Shown piece after piece: positions 18,432 through 27,289 of a stretch of DNA of 64,000 bases. Position 1 is the stretch's first letter. Each line of letters starts with the position of its first letter. The DNA lies in assembly GCA_963774455.1 (NCBI GenBank), contig CAVZFD010000005.1:930001-994000 (forward strand), written 5' to 3'. Under the pieces are notes generated by a model. That model was not told the origin of the DNA. It saw only the letters and a program-made list of their open reading frames with translations, and did not search any database. The stretch comes from DATFVA01 sp963774455. GTDB taxonomy: Bacteria > Bacteroidota > Ignavibacteria > Ignavibacteriales > Ignavibacteriaceae. The position numbers and the translations under genes are program-made.

Positions 18432-19193
18432 GTGGCAACTAAAGAACTTAACCGTCCCGACCTGATAGAAGAAGAATCTAATGAAGTCGAAATGACATTC
18501 CTTGACCATCTTGAGGAACTAAGATGGAGACTCATTTATTCCATTATTGGTGTTGTTGCCGGTACTATAATATGCTGGATATTTGCTGATTTTCTTGTCG
18601 TAGATGTCCTGTTGAAACCTGCTAAAGACAATGGTCTTGTATTACAGAACCTGAAACCTTTCGGACAGCTTTTCCTTTACTTCCAGGTTGCTTTGGTAGG
18701 CGGTGTTATTCTTAGTCTCCCGAATTTATTTTATCAGCTCTGGAAATTTATTTCACCCGCCCTGCGAAAAAAAGAACGAAAGCATATCATCCTCATAGTA
18801 TTCTACAGCACTATCAGTTTTTTTATCGGAATTGCCTTTGCTTATTACGCAATGATTCCACTCGCCTTTAAGTTCGTCAAGGAATTTGGTACAGAACTAA
18901 TAAAGAATGAATTTGCCATCGATGAATATGTTTCAATAATTGTAAGTGTAATCCTTGCAGCCGGGTTTGTGTTTGAATTACCTATGATTTCTTTTTTTCT
19001 GACCAAGCTGGGCATACTTACTCCCGCCTTCATGAAAAAATACAGGAAGCATGCTATAGTAATAATAATGGTGCTTGCTGCATTTTTAACTCCCGGAACG
19101 GATCCTGTCTCGCAGGTCGTGCTGGCTGTTCCATTGGTTTTATTGTATGAAATAAGTATTTTTATTTCAAAATTAGCAGCGAAAAAACATTGA
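18432..19193 (+). CDS. tatC: Sec-independent protein translocase TatC
   Basis: The six-helix membrane receptor for twin-arginine signal peptides. The 253-residue protein opens with the conserved cytosolic TFLDHLEELRWRLIYS, followed by alternating hydrophobic spans and cytosolic ALRKKERK, FELPMISFFLTKLG and FLTPGTDPVSQ. The start is GTG. No tatA/tatB gene is adjacent. It overlaps the prenyl synthase gene by 4 bp (TTGA). Confidence 0.95.
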   Translation: MATKELNRPDLIEEESNEVEMTFLDHLEELRWRLIYSIIGVVAGTIICWIFADFLVVDVLLKPAKDNGLVLQNLKPFGQLFLYFQVALVGGVILSLPNLFYQLWKFISPALRKKERKHIILIVFYSTISFFIGIAFAYYAMIPLAFKFVKEFGTELIKNEFAIDEYVSIIVSVILAAGFVFELPMISFFLTKLGILTPAFMKKYRKHAIVIIMVLAAFLTPGTDPVSQVVLAVPLVLLYEISIFISKLAAKKH

Positions 19194-20170
19194 CAAAAAA
19201 AGCTCTAAGTGAAATAAGCCAGCCAATTAAAACTGAACTTGAAGAATTCGACCGTCTGTTTAAAAAATCTATGAAAAGCAATGTCGGACTTGTGGATCTT
19301 ATTGCGAAATATGTTATCCGACAAAAGGGTAAAAAGATCAGACCCCTGCTCGTTCTGCTTTCAGGAAAATTATCAGGAGGAGTATCGGAAAGAAGCTACC
19401 GGGGTGCTGTGCTTGTCGAACTGCTTCATACCGCAACATTGATTCACGATGATGTCGTGGATAATGCCGATAAAAGAAGGGGATTTTGGTCAATAAATGC
19501 AATATTCAAGAATAAAGCTGCCGTTCTGATGGGCGATTATCTGCTTTCCCGCGGTTTGATGATTGCTGTGGAAGGAAAAGATTTTGATTTTCTTGGTGTT
19601 ATTACTAATGCCGTGAAGAGGATGTCTGAAGGTGAACTGCTTCAGATTCAAAAAACCCGTAAACTTGATATAGACGAAGAAACTTATTTCCAGGTTATTT
19701 CAGATAAAACAGCTTCACTGCTAGAGACCTGCTGTATGATAGGTTCAATGAGTGCTTCAGCGGAAACTGAATACCATCAGGCTATGAAAAAATTTGGTGA
19801 ATCAATCGGCATGGCTTTCCAGATTAGGGATGACATACTTGATTACGAAGGAAGTTCAAAGATAACCGGCAAGCCAGTCGGCGGTGATATAAAAGAAAAA
19901 AAGATAACACTTCCACTTATTTATTCTCTAAAGCAAGTTCCCAGGAGTGAAGCGGATAAAATCAGGCGTATGATAAAAAATAATAATGGTCGTGATCATA
20001 CTCGCCAGATTATAGAATTTGTGAGAAATAACGGGGGTATCGAATATTCACTAAAAACTGCACATGAATTCTCTGAAAAAGCAAAAGAATCGTTAAAAAT
20101 TTTCCCGGATTCTCCGTCGAAGATTGCATTGGAAGCTCTTGTTGATTTCGTAATTGACCGAAAAAACTGA
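19190..20170 (+). CDS. Trans-polyprenyl diphosphate synthase
   Basis: Condenses isopentenyl diphosphate onto allylic diphosphates; by length (326 residues) and motifs it resembles the octaprenyl/heptaprenyl synthases that make quinone side chains. The first aspartate-rich motif is IHDDVVDNADKRRG (Asp87, Asp88, Asp91), the second is QIRDDILDYEG, with GKKIRPLLVLLSGKL and the Lys-Thr after the second helix also in place. The start is TTG, coupled to tatC. Its stop abuts the convergent usp gene without a gap. Confidence 0.88.
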   Translation: MTKKALSEISQPIKTELEEFDRLFKKSMKSNVGLVDLIAKYVIRQKGKKIRPLLVLLSGKLSGGVSERSYRGAVLVELLHTATLIHDDVVDNADKRRGFWSINAIFKNKAAVLMGDYLLSRGLMIAVEGKDFDFLGVITNAVKRMSEGELLQIQKTRKLDIDEETYFQVISDKTASLLETCCMIGSMSASAETEYHQAMKKFGESIGMAFQIRDDILDYEGSSKITGKPVGGDIKEKKITLPLIYSLKQVPRSEADKIRRMIKNNNGRDHTRQIIEFVRNNGGIEYSLKTAHEFSEKAKESLKIFPDSPSKIALEALVDFVIDRKN

Positions 20171-20668
20171 TCAGCCCTTAGCTTTTTCCTTCTTTAATTC
20201 ATCCTTAAATAAAAATCCTTTAATAGGTTCTCTAAGCGTTAGAACAGGGCATGGAGCTTTACGGACAACCTTTTCCGCTGTGCTTCCGAAAAGAATATGT
20301 TCCATCCCAGTATGGCCATGAGTTGCAATTATAATAAGATCCACATTCTCCTCACCCGCAGTTTCGATTATCTCGATAAAAGGTTTCCCGGTCTTTACAA
20401 TCGATTTAACTTTTATCTCCGAAGGGATTTCCTGTTCTGAAAGCCTGTGTAATTCCTCAGCCGCCCTTTTATCCATATCCAGATCGACGGAAGGGATTGC
20501 AATTTGTCCCATGCTGAAATCCGGGGGATAGATTACGGGTTCAACCACATAAACGAGAATCAATTGTGCCCCGAAGTATTTAACAAAGCTGACAGCATAT
20601 TTTAATGCGCTTTTGGAATAATCAGAAAAATCAATAGGAACAAGCACTTTGGAAATTTCAGGTTCCAT
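20171..20668 (-). CDS. Universal stress protein, UspA family
   Basis: A 165-residue single-domain USP with the Rossmann-like fold: KVLVPIDFSDYSKSALKYA at the N-terminus and the ATP-binding signature GHTGMEHILFGSTAEKVVRKA (G-x2-G-x9-S/T) at the end. It belongs to the ATP-binding class. Its start overlaps the end of the cyclic-nucleotide-binding gene by 11 bp, so the two respond together, likely under stress or low energy. Confidence 0.92.
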   Translation of the reverse strand: MEPEISKVLVPIDFSDYSKSALKYAVSFVKYFGAQLILVYVVEPVIYPPDFSMGQIAIPSVDLDMDKRAAEELHRLSEQEIPSEIKVKSIVKTGKPFIEIIETAGEENVDLIIIATHGHTGMEHILFGSTAEKVVRKAPCPVLTLREPIKGFLFKDELKKEKAKG

Positions 20669-21212
20669 AGGTCGTCTCCATTTTAATTTCTAACTCATTT
20701 TGCAGGTTAAAGTTATCTTCATTTAATTTTCTTAACCTGGTTGCAATTATCTCAGAAATACCCCTGAGAATCTTGATCCCGCTTTTGGGATAATTTTCAA
20801 TGAATTCATCAAGATCGGGTTTGAAAATTACAGCAAGCCGTGTATCGGAACTGCTTACGGCCGAAGCCGAACGCTTCTCACCATCAATAAGTGCGAGCTC
20901 TCCGAAAAAGTCTCCTTTTGTGAATGAAGCGAGAGATACAATTTCACCGTTCTCTTTTTTCCGCTGAATCATTACTTCACCATCCCGGATTATATATAAC
21001 CCAAGTCCGGGATCTCCCTGGTAAAAAATGTATTCGCCGGCAACGTAAATTCTGTTATGAATGATATTCATTAACACAGCAAGTTCTCTACGTGTGAGTC
21101 GGCTGAAAATTGGAATTGAAAGCAAGGATTTTTGCAAGTCGACTTTTTCAGTAGGTGATTTGAAGAAATTGGACCAGAAGCTGCTATGTACTGCTTTATT
21201 TTGATTTTCCAT
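20658..21212 (-). CDS. Cyclic-nucleotide-binding domain protein without DNA-binding domain
   Basis: A protein of about 184 residues dominated by one cNMP-binding beta-roll: FSRLTRRELAVLM, GEYIFYQGDPGLGLYIIRDGEVM and the phosphate-binding cassette GDFFGELALIDGEKRSASAV. The C-terminal helix region (about 50 residues) contains no helix-turn-helix, so it is a sensor or adaptor rather than a CRP-type regulator. I start at ATG 21212, 6 nt after GGA; ATG 21218 is also possible. Longer frames would run into the hisA gene. It lies between hisA-like and usp on the same strand. Confidence 0.82.
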   Translation of the reverse strand: MENQNKAVHSSFWSNFFKSPTEKVDLQKSLLSIPIFSRLTRRELAVLMNIIHNRIYVAGEYIFYQGDPGLGLYIIRDGEVMIQRKKENGEIVSLASFTKGDFFGELALIDGEKRSASAVSSSDTRLAVIFKPDLDEFIENYPKSGIKILRGISEIIATRLRKLNEDNFNLQNELEIKMETTYGT

Positions 21213-21222
21213 TCTCATTCCT

Positions 21223-21975
21223 TTAGTTAAACAAACCTGCTTCAGCAACACGCCATAATTTCTGACAAGGAAAGCGGTTCTCATAAAGGGCCCTGCCCAC
21301 AATTACAGAATCGATGCCTAATGGCATTAAAGCCTGAATATCCATGAGTTCATCCTTATTTCTTACTCCTCCGGAGACGGTAACCTTTTGATTTGTGACA
21401 TTAGCTATCTTTTTTGCAAGATCTAAGTTTGGCCCGGACATCGTCCCGTTTCTCTCAATATCGGTAATGATAAACCTTTCCACCCCCTTTTCAGCTAATT
21501 TTTTTGCATAGTCAAGGTAATTGATGCCGGTTTTAATTTTTCTTCCCCGAACAATCATTTCATCATTAAGAACATCAAGTGAAATTACGATTCTGGCAGG
21601 TCCATACTTCTCAAAAACGCTTCTGAATTCGTCAGGATTTTCATAAGCCATTGTGTTTATGGCAATGCGGCTTACTCCAAGGTCAAACATTTTCTCCGCA
21701 TCATCCATTGTTCTTATTCCCCCGGTATACTCTACAGGAATAATAACAGAATTACAGATCTCGTGGATAATAGCGATGTTTCTTTTTGAATGTTCGAATG
21801 CACCGTCAAAATCTACTATGTGAAGAAGTTTTGCATTTTCCGTGCGCCAAATTCTGGCCATTTCAACCGGATCACTGCCATACTCCTGACAATCAAGTTC
21901 AGGAATTCCCTGAACCACCCTGACGGTTTTACCGTTTTTTATATCAATTGAGGGAATTACCAACAGATATCGCAA
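21223..21975 (-). CDS. HisA-like phosphoribosyl isomerase family protein, divergent
   Basis: A 250-residue TIM barrel of the HisA/HisF family. It has the N-terminal IPSIDIKNGKTVRVVQG with the first catalytic Asp, VDFDGA, GGIRT, ISLDV with the second Asp, TDIERNGTMSGPN and SGGV. Against typical HisA it lacks the QGD loop (QGIPELD instead), has Asn for Asp in the R-D-G-T motif, and ends in an unusual FPCQKLW tail. The start is TTG with AGGAG 6 nt upstream. No other histidine gene is nearby; the downstream partners are cNMP and stress proteins. It may be a HisA or a paralogue with another substrate. Confidence 0.68.
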   Translation of the reverse strand: MRYLLVIPSIDIKNGKTVRVVQGIPELDCQEYGSDPVEMARIWRTENAKLLHIVDFDGAFEHSKRNIAIIHEICNSVIIPVEYTGGIRTMDDAEKMFDLGVSRIAINTMAYENPDEFRSVFEKYGPARIVISLDVLNDEMIVRGRKIKTGINYLDYAKKLAEKGVERFIITDIERNGTMSGPNLDLAKKIANVTNQKVTVSGGVRNKDELMDIQALMPLGIDSVIVGRALYENRFPCQKLWRVAEAGLFN

Positions 21976-22124
21976 TTTTTACTCCTAAACATGACATTCA
22001 CTTCAGAGAAAATAATTAAATGACAAACAAAAAGAAATAATAATCGATATGATGGTTTTCTAAAAAGTTTGATTTATGCCTCATTTTCTTGACTTTTCTA
22101 TCTTTAATAACCATATTTGATCCA

Positions 22125-22958
22125 ATGAGCAAAGATTTTATACTTACCACTGATAAGCAGGACACTCTAAGCATTACTGCTTACGGGGTAGAAAATTTGC
22201 GTCTTTCCCCTTGTCTTGTGTTTGTCCATGGTTTTAAAGGATTTAAAGACTGGGGATTTGGCCGTTATATCGGAAATTATTTTTCATCCAAAGGTTTTTT
22301 TGTTCTTAGTTTTAATTTTTCGCATAATGGAGTTAGTGAGGGCCTGACTGAATTCGATGAACTTGATCGTTTTGCTGAAAATACATTTTCTCTTGAAATG
22401 GATGAACTTTCTCAATTGATCGATGCATATTTCAACGGATTCTTTGGCGGAACTTCGAATGATAGGCTGGGTCTGCTTGGACATAGCAGAGGAGGCGGCA
22501 TATCACTGTTGACTGCGCATGAGAAATCTGAGGTCAAAGCGGCTGCTGTCTGGTCATCGGTTTCAACCTTTGACCGATATTCTGTCAGACAAAAAGAAGC
22601 CTGGAGAAGAAAAGGGGTGTTTGAGGTTATGAATTCAAGGACAAAGCAGATAATGAGGCTGAACGTTTCCCTGCTGGATGACCTTGAGGAAAATAAGAAA
22701 GATAAACTTAATATAAGAAAAGCTGTGAGGGAGTTGAGAAAACCATTATTGATTGTTCATGGAGAGCAGGATCTGGCTGTCCCTGTAAAAGAGGCTGAGG
22801 AACTTTATTCTCTCGCAGATAAAGACCTGTCTGAACTGTATATTGTTCCCTTCGTCGGACATACTTTTGAAATAAAACATCCCTTCGAAGGAACAAACGA
22901 CAAGTTTGAATCAATCCTTGAAAAAACTTATCAATTTTTTAATCAAAATCTTAATTGA
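22125..22958 (+). CDS. Alpha/beta hydrolase (dienelactone-hydrolase/esterase-like)
   Basis: A cytosolic serine hydrolase of about 277 residues. It has LVFVHGFKGFKDWGFG (oxyanion-hole HG), the nucleophile elbow GHSRGGG, IVHGEQDLAVPV (acid Asp) and VGHTFEIKHP (catalytic His). Similar proteins are annotated as esterases or acyl-peptidase-like enzymes; the substrate is unknown. ATG 22125 is preferred over an upstream TTG at 22089, which would add an unlikely 12-residue leader. The bioY start follows 8 bp after the stop. Confidence 0.78.
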   Translation: MSKDFILTTDKQDTLSITAYGVENLRLSPCLVFVHGFKGFKDWGFGRYIGNYFSSKGFFVLSFNFSHNGVSEGLTEFDELDRFAENTFSLEMDELSQLIDAYFNGFFGGTSNDRLGLLGHSRGGGISLLTAHEKSEVKAAAVWSSVSTFDRYSVRQKEAWRRKGVFEVMNSRTKQIMRLNVSLLDDLEENKKDKLNIRKAVRELRKPLLIVHGEQDLAVPVKEAEELYSLADKDLSELYIVPFVGHTFEIKHPFEGTNDKFESILEKTYQFFNQNLN

Positions 22959-22966
22959 GGAAATTT

Positions 22967-23542
22967 ATGATTTCGAAGCAAAATGCTGTTGCCGGTTCCA
23001 AATTATTAGTCAGAGTCACAACCTCCGATTTATTCTGGATTTTTTCTTTTACGATATTAACTGCGGTTGCAGCACAGATCAGCATACCAGTTAAACCTGT
23101 ACCTTTCACCCTACAAACTTTGATGGTAGGGCTTGCGGGAGCTTTTCTGGGTGCAAAAAAAGGTGCATATAGCCAGTTGCTTTACCTGGGACTTGGAGTT
23201 GCCGGACTGCCTGTTTTCGCCCCTACCCCTGACGGTTATTTTGGCGTTGCTGCTTTATTCGGGCCTACCGGAGGTTATTTACTTGCTTTTCCGCTTGCAG
23301 CCTTCGCAGCTGGTTTGATTGTAGAGAAAAATAAGAATTATGTAACTGTAGTCGCTGCGATGATGTTGACAGAAGCATTGATAATCCTCAGCGGTGTAGT
23401 TTTCCTCAATATGTTCTATCTGCACGATTGGTCATTATCCATAAAAGGAGGGGCTGTAATATTTTCAGTCTGGACTGTTATTAAAGTGTTCTCGGGTACA
23501 GCAATTTATTCAGGTATATACAGAACCCGCACTAAAAAGTGA
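22967..23542 (+). CDS. bioY: Biotin transporter BioY
   Basis: Substrate-binding S component of the biotin ECF transporter. About 191 residues with six hydrophobic spans, the conserved AAQISIPVKPVPFTLQTL, GLAGAFLGAKKGA, LYLGLGVAGLPVFA and GPTGGYLLAFP. GAGG lies 6 nt upstream of the ATG; an upstream in-frame TTG would bury this signal. BioM/BioN or shared EcfAAT genes are not adjacent, as is common for BioY, which can work with a shared or no energising module. Confidence 0.94.
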   Translation: MISKQNAVAGSKLLVRVTTSDLFWIFSFTILTAVAAQISIPVKPVPFTLQTLMVGLAGAFLGAKKGAYSQLLYLGLGVAGLPVFAPTPDGYFGVAALFGPTGGYLLAFPLAAFAAGLIVEKNKNYVTVVAAMMLTEALIILSGVVFLNMFYLHDWSLSIKGGAVIFSVWTVIKVFSGTAIYSGIYRTRTKK

Positions 23543-23565
23543 ATTTATCCATAATGTTCTAATAT

Positions 23566-25575
23566 GTGGCTAATATGGAATTAAAAAATATAATCTTTAT
23601 CGTTTTTATATTGTTGGCGACAGGACTTTTTGTCTGGAACTGCTGGAAACTAATTTCCTATATGTTTCTTGCTAAGAAAAAAGATGACAGGTTTGATAAG
23701 CCTGGTGAGAGATTAAAAAGGGTCTGGACTATAGCATTTGCACAAACCAAGCTAATGAGAGATCCGAAGGCTGGATTGCTGCACCTGATCATCTTCTGGG
23801 GATTTGTACTTTTCCTATTAGCAGTAATTGAGGCATTTATTCAGGGCGTCTATTCTCCCTTCAGCTGGCATTTTGCAGGACCTTTGTATTCAGTGATAAC
23901 GATTATACAGGACTTTTTCTCTATACTTGTTATCGCTGCCTGTCTATATGCGTTATACAGGAGGTTCGTTATACATGTACCCAGGCTTGAAGTTGAAAAA
24001 TCCGGCAAACTTGATGCTGCATTTATACTTGTCCTTATTATGCTGGTATGTATATCAATGCTGGGTGAAAATTCAGCTCTCGTTGCTATGCACAATTTCC
24101 GGTTTAACACTTATGAGATAAGACCGATTTCGGCTGCTCTCAGTCACTGGTTTTACGCAGGTGGAACGCAGAATGCCCATATCTACTTTGAGATTTTCTG
24201 GTGGATGCACATAATTGTTATTCTGGGATTCCTTAACTTTCTTCCTTATTCCAAACACCTGCATGTACTTACTTCAATTCCGAATACTTATTTTGCCAAC
24301 CTTGATGAAGTAAGAAACACAATAAAACCTCTGAACCTTGAAGATGAAAATGCCGAAGTTTTCGGAGCCCCTGATTTTGAATACTTATCATGGAAGCAGG
24401 TTTTGGATGGTTATTCATGTACCGAATGCGGGAGATGTACTGCTTCGTGTCCTGCGGCCACGGTCGGCAAATCTCTTTCTCCCCGTAAAATTATCGTGGA
24501 TATAAGGAGAAGAACAAAAGATAAAGCTCCTTTTATGCATAAAGGAATAACAGAAGGTGAGGTCTTTGAAAAAACACTTGTACATGATTACATCTCAGAT
24601 ATAGAATTATGGCAATGTACAACCTGTATGGCCTGTGTACAGGAGTGCCCCGTAATGATCGAACACCTTGACTCGATAGTTGATATGAGAAGGGATCTTA
24701 TTTTAACCGAATCACAATTTCCTTCAAACCTGAATCCTGTGTTCAAGAGCCTTGAAACCAATTTCACTCCATGGGCTTTCAACCAGACTGACCGCGCTAA
24801 CTGGGCAGATGGCTTAAATATTAAAACAATGGCTGAAGATCCCGAATGCGAAATTCTTTTCTGGGTAGGATGTGCAGGATCTTTTGATGAGAGGTATAAA
24901 AAGGTATCCAGGGCATTCGCCAAGATTATGCAGAAAGCTGCTATCGATTTCAGAATACTAGGTGTTGAAGAAAAATGTAACGGAGACACAGCGAGAAGAT
25001 TAGGCAATGAATACCTGGCTCAGATGATGATGATGGAAAATATTGAAACTCTCAATAACTATAAAATTAAAAAGATCGTGACAGCTTGTCCCCACTGTTT
25101 TCAATCTCTTGGAAGGGAATACAAGCAGTTCGGAGGAGATTACGAGGTTATACATCATTCACAATTGATTGAACAGCTGATTTCTGACGGCAGGATAGAA
25201 TTAAATAATAATCAGGAAAAAAATAAGGTAACTTATCATGATTCCTGTTATCTTGGGCGGTATAATAATGTTTACGAATCCCCCAGGAACACTTTAAAGA
25301 GCATTAACGGACTTAATTTCGTCGAAATGGATAGAATAAAATCCCGCGGATTCTGCTGCGGAGCAGGCGGCGGAAGGATGTTTCTTGAAGATGAGGAAGG
25401 AGGGAGAATAAACGTTGAAAGAACATCCGAAGCTTTACGGACAAATTCAGATACGATCGCTTCTGCCTGTCCATTCTGCATGACTATGCTGACGGACGGA
25501 GTTAAACATTTCGAAAAAACAGAAGAAGTTGCAGTAAAAGATATTGCTGAGATAGTACTAGAACATTCTAAATAA
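23566..25575 (+). CDS. Membrane Fe-S oxidoreductase (NarI-like, 2x[4Fe-4S], two CCG domains)
   Basis: A 669-residue fusion: about five membrane helices with conserved His (NarI-like, probable haem b), then two [4Fe-4S] motifs CTECGRCTASCP and CTTCMACVQECP, then two cysteine-rich CCG domains as in heterodisulfide reductase HdrD/GlpC (WVGCAGSFDER with CPHC, and CYLGRYN with GFCCGAGGGRMF and CPFC). Proteins of this type pass electrons between a soluble donor, often EtfAB, and menaquinone. No etf genes are adjacent. The start is GTG, with an alternative ATG three codons on. It is followed by a small histone-like gene. Confidence 0.85.
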   Translation: MANMELKNIIFIVFILLATGLFVWNCWKLISYMFLAKKKDDRFDKPGERLKRVWTIAFAQTKLMRDPKAGLLHLIIFWGFVLFLLAVIEAFIQGVYSPFSWHFAGPLYSVITIIQDFFSILVIAACLYALYRRFVIHVPRLEVEKSGKLDAAFILVLIMLVCISMLGENSALVAMHNFRFNTYEIRPISAALSHWFYAGGTQNAHIYFEIFWWMHIIVILGFLNFLPYSKHLHVLTSIPNTYFANLDEVRNTIKPLNLEDENAEVFGAPDFEYLSWKQVLDGYSCTECGRCTASCPAATVGKSLSPRKIIVDIRRRTKDKAPFMHKGITEGEVFEKTLVHDYISDIELWQCTTCMACVQECPVMIEHLDSIVDMRRDLILTESQFPSNLNPVFKSLETNFTPWAFNQTDRANWADGLNIKTMAEDPECEILFWVGCAGSFDERYKKVSRAFAKIMQKAAIDFRILGVEEKCNGDTARRLGNEYLAQMMMMENIETLNNYKIKKIVTACPHCFQSLGREYKQFGGDYEVIHHSQLIEQLISDGRIELNNNQEKNKVTYHDSCYLGRYNNVYESPRNTLKSINGLNFVEMDRIKSRGFCCGAGGGRMFLEDEEGGRINVERTSEALRTNSDTIASACPFCMTMLTDGVKHFEKTEEVAVKDIAEIVLEHSK

Positions 25576-25606
25576 CTTATTTCAAATTATTTCTTAGGAG
25601 GTTTCA

Positions 25607-25801
25607 ATGAATAAATACGAAGAACTTATGCAGGCAGTACAAAATCTTCATACTGATTTTGAGAAGTTTTATGAGAAAGGTCAGGCTGCAGCCGGTACCC
25701 GTCTTCGTAAAGGATTAAGCGAGCTCAGAAAGATGGCGCAGGATGTTCGTAAGGATGTCCAGGATGTAAAATCACAAAGAAAATCTGAGAAACAAGGATA
25801 A
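25607..25801 (+). CDS. Hc1-like small histone H1-type protein
   Basis: A 64-residue, Lys/Arg-rich helical protein: MNKYEELMQAVQNLHTDFEK, AAAGTRLRKGLSELRKMAQD, then a basic tail. This matches the short histone H1/Hc1-like proteins found across Bacteroidota, Chlorobiota and Chlamydiota, thought to bind DNA. A strong TAGGAGG Shine-Dalgarno and its own terminator suggest abundant expression. Confidence 0.8.
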   Translation: MNKYEELMQAVQNLHTDFEKFYEKGQAAAGTRLRKGLSELRKMAQDVRKDVQDVKSQRKSEKQG

Positions 25802-25823
25802 TAAAGTTTAGTACAAATTAAGG

Positions 25824-25862
25824 AAGGCTGACTATTGAAAATAGTTCAGCCTTTTATTTTAT
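25824..25862 (+). terminator. Rho-independent terminator after the histone-like gene
   Basis: Stem 25824-25835 with 25841-25853 (one bulged base), a 5-nt loop and a T-rich tail. The tail runs to the start of the capA-like gene. Confidence 0.9.
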
Positions 25863-25865
25863 AGT

Positions 25866-27047
25866 ATGCGGTTTTTTTTAATACCAGTCATAATAACTCT
25901 TATTTTTTTCTTCCCGGAAAACCGGGTTCATCAGGATTCTTCGGACAGAAGGGTTCAAAATGATTCTGTTATTTCCGTTTCGGTCAGTGTTGTAGGAGAT
26001 ATTATGTGCCATTCGGTGCAATATAATTATGCTCGTGTTGGGGTAGACAGCTTTGATTTTAATCCTGTATTCTCACATATTAAAAAATTCCTGAAGGAAT
26101 CTGATTTCCTTTTTGGCAACCTTGAAACGGTAACTGCCGGAAAAAAACCGGGGTATTCAGGTTACCCCTTCTTTAATACTCCTGATGATTTCATTACTGC
26201 TCTAAAGAATGCAGGATTTAATTTGTTATCAACTGCAAACAATCATGCTCTCGACAGAGGCGAAGCCGGTGTCAGGAGAACCATTGAGCAGCTGCAGTTG
26301 AATCATATCAGTTACAACGGGACATTCGTTTCTGAAAAGGATAAGGATTCGATAAGGATATTCAACATCAAAGGTATAAGAATCGCGTTCCTTGCTTATA
26401 CATATGGGACAAATGGAAATCCAATACCTAAAGGAAAAGAATATCTTATTAATGTCATTGATACTGCAAAGATCAGAGAAGATATCAGCAAGGCCCGAAG
26501 AGACGGGGCAGATATTGTCATTATTCACTTTCATTTCGGAGACGAAAATCAGCGATTTCCAAATTCTTATCAGAAGGAGGTAGTTAATAAGACAATTAAG
26601 AATGGTGCAGATATCATTATTGGAGGGCATTCGCATGTCCTTCAGCCTATAAGCTTTTTCAAAACCAGCAATGCAGGAATCGATACAGGATTTGTCATTT
26701 ATTCTATGGGAAATTTTATTTCTAACCAGAGGTGGAGGTACTCCGATGGAGGTACAATACTCACATTTACCCTGGCCAAAGAACCTTCCACAGATTCAAT
26801 TTATATTAAAAGCATTCAATACTTACCCGTATGGGTATTTAAAGGAGAGACCACTAACGGCAGAGAATATACCATAATTCCCTCTGAAGCTTCATTCTCC
26901 GATAGTCTCTATCCCTTTCTTTCCAGAGAAGACAGGAAACTTGCGGCTCAATCATTTCACGATACAAACGAGATACTTTTGAAATATACTAATAAGCCAC
27001 GGTTGAGAAGTATACTCGCTGAGCATTTATTTCCATGGATTTTATAA
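25866..27047 (+). CDS. CapA-family metallophosphatase-like protein
   Basis: A 393-residue protein with an N-terminal hydrophobic anchor or signal and the PGA_cap/CapA domain: VVGDIMCH, DFLFGNLETV, FNLLSTANNHALDRGEAG, IVIIHFHFGDEN, GADIIIGGHSHVLQ and YSMGNFI. These are the metal-binding motifs of the calcineurin-like superfamily. CapA was first described in poly-gamma-glutamate capsule synthesis, but no capBC genes are nearby, so here it is more likely an envelope enzyme of unknown substrate. It starts 4 bp after the preceding terminator tail. Confidence 0.82.
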   Translation: MRFFLIPVIITLIFFFPENRVHQDSSDRRVQNDSVISVSVSVVGDIMCHSVQYNYARVGVDSFDFNPVFSHIKKFLKESDFLFGNLETVTAGKKPGYSGYPFFNTPDDFITALKNAGFNLLSTANNHALDRGEAGVRRTIEQLQLNHISYNGTFVSEKDKDSIRIFNIKGIRIAFLAYTYGTNGNPIPKGKEYLINVIDTAKIREDISKARRDGADIVIIHFHFGDENQRFPNSYQKEVVNKTIKNGADIIIGGHSHVLQPISFFKTSNAGIDTGFVIYSMGNFISNQRWRYSDGGTILTFTLAKEPSTDSIYIKSIQYLPVWVFKGETTNGREYTIIPSEASFSDSLYPFLSREDRKLAAQSFHDTNEILLKYTNKPRLRSILAEHLFPWIL

Positions 27048-27169
27048 AGTTTTAATGCAGAATTAGTTTACCTTTCCGAATTTAGGAAGGTCATGGGGTG
27101 AAGATGGAAAAGCATCAATCATTTTAGTAATTAATTATATATTTGTGACTCTAATTCAATTCTACTTAA

Positions 27170-27289
27170 ATAAAACCGGATATCAGGATTTGTCACATAA
27201 AAATACTTTCAGATCTTGCAAAAGATATAAATCCTATTAAATTTTTGGGTACAGCGGAATTTGCTGATGCCATAATTGAAGAATTGTAG
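27170..27289 (+). pseudogene. Possible 3' remnant of an unidentified coding sequence
   Basis: A 39-codon open stretch with coding-like composition, containing LSDLAKDINPIKFLGTAEFA and ending EEL-stop. It has no plausible start codon and a stop at 27167 just upstream. Its TAG shares a base with the GTG of the MFS gene (TAGTG), the arrangement expected of coupled genes. I do not recognise the family. The rest of the 241-bp gap is AT-rich with no gene. Confidence 0.35.
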
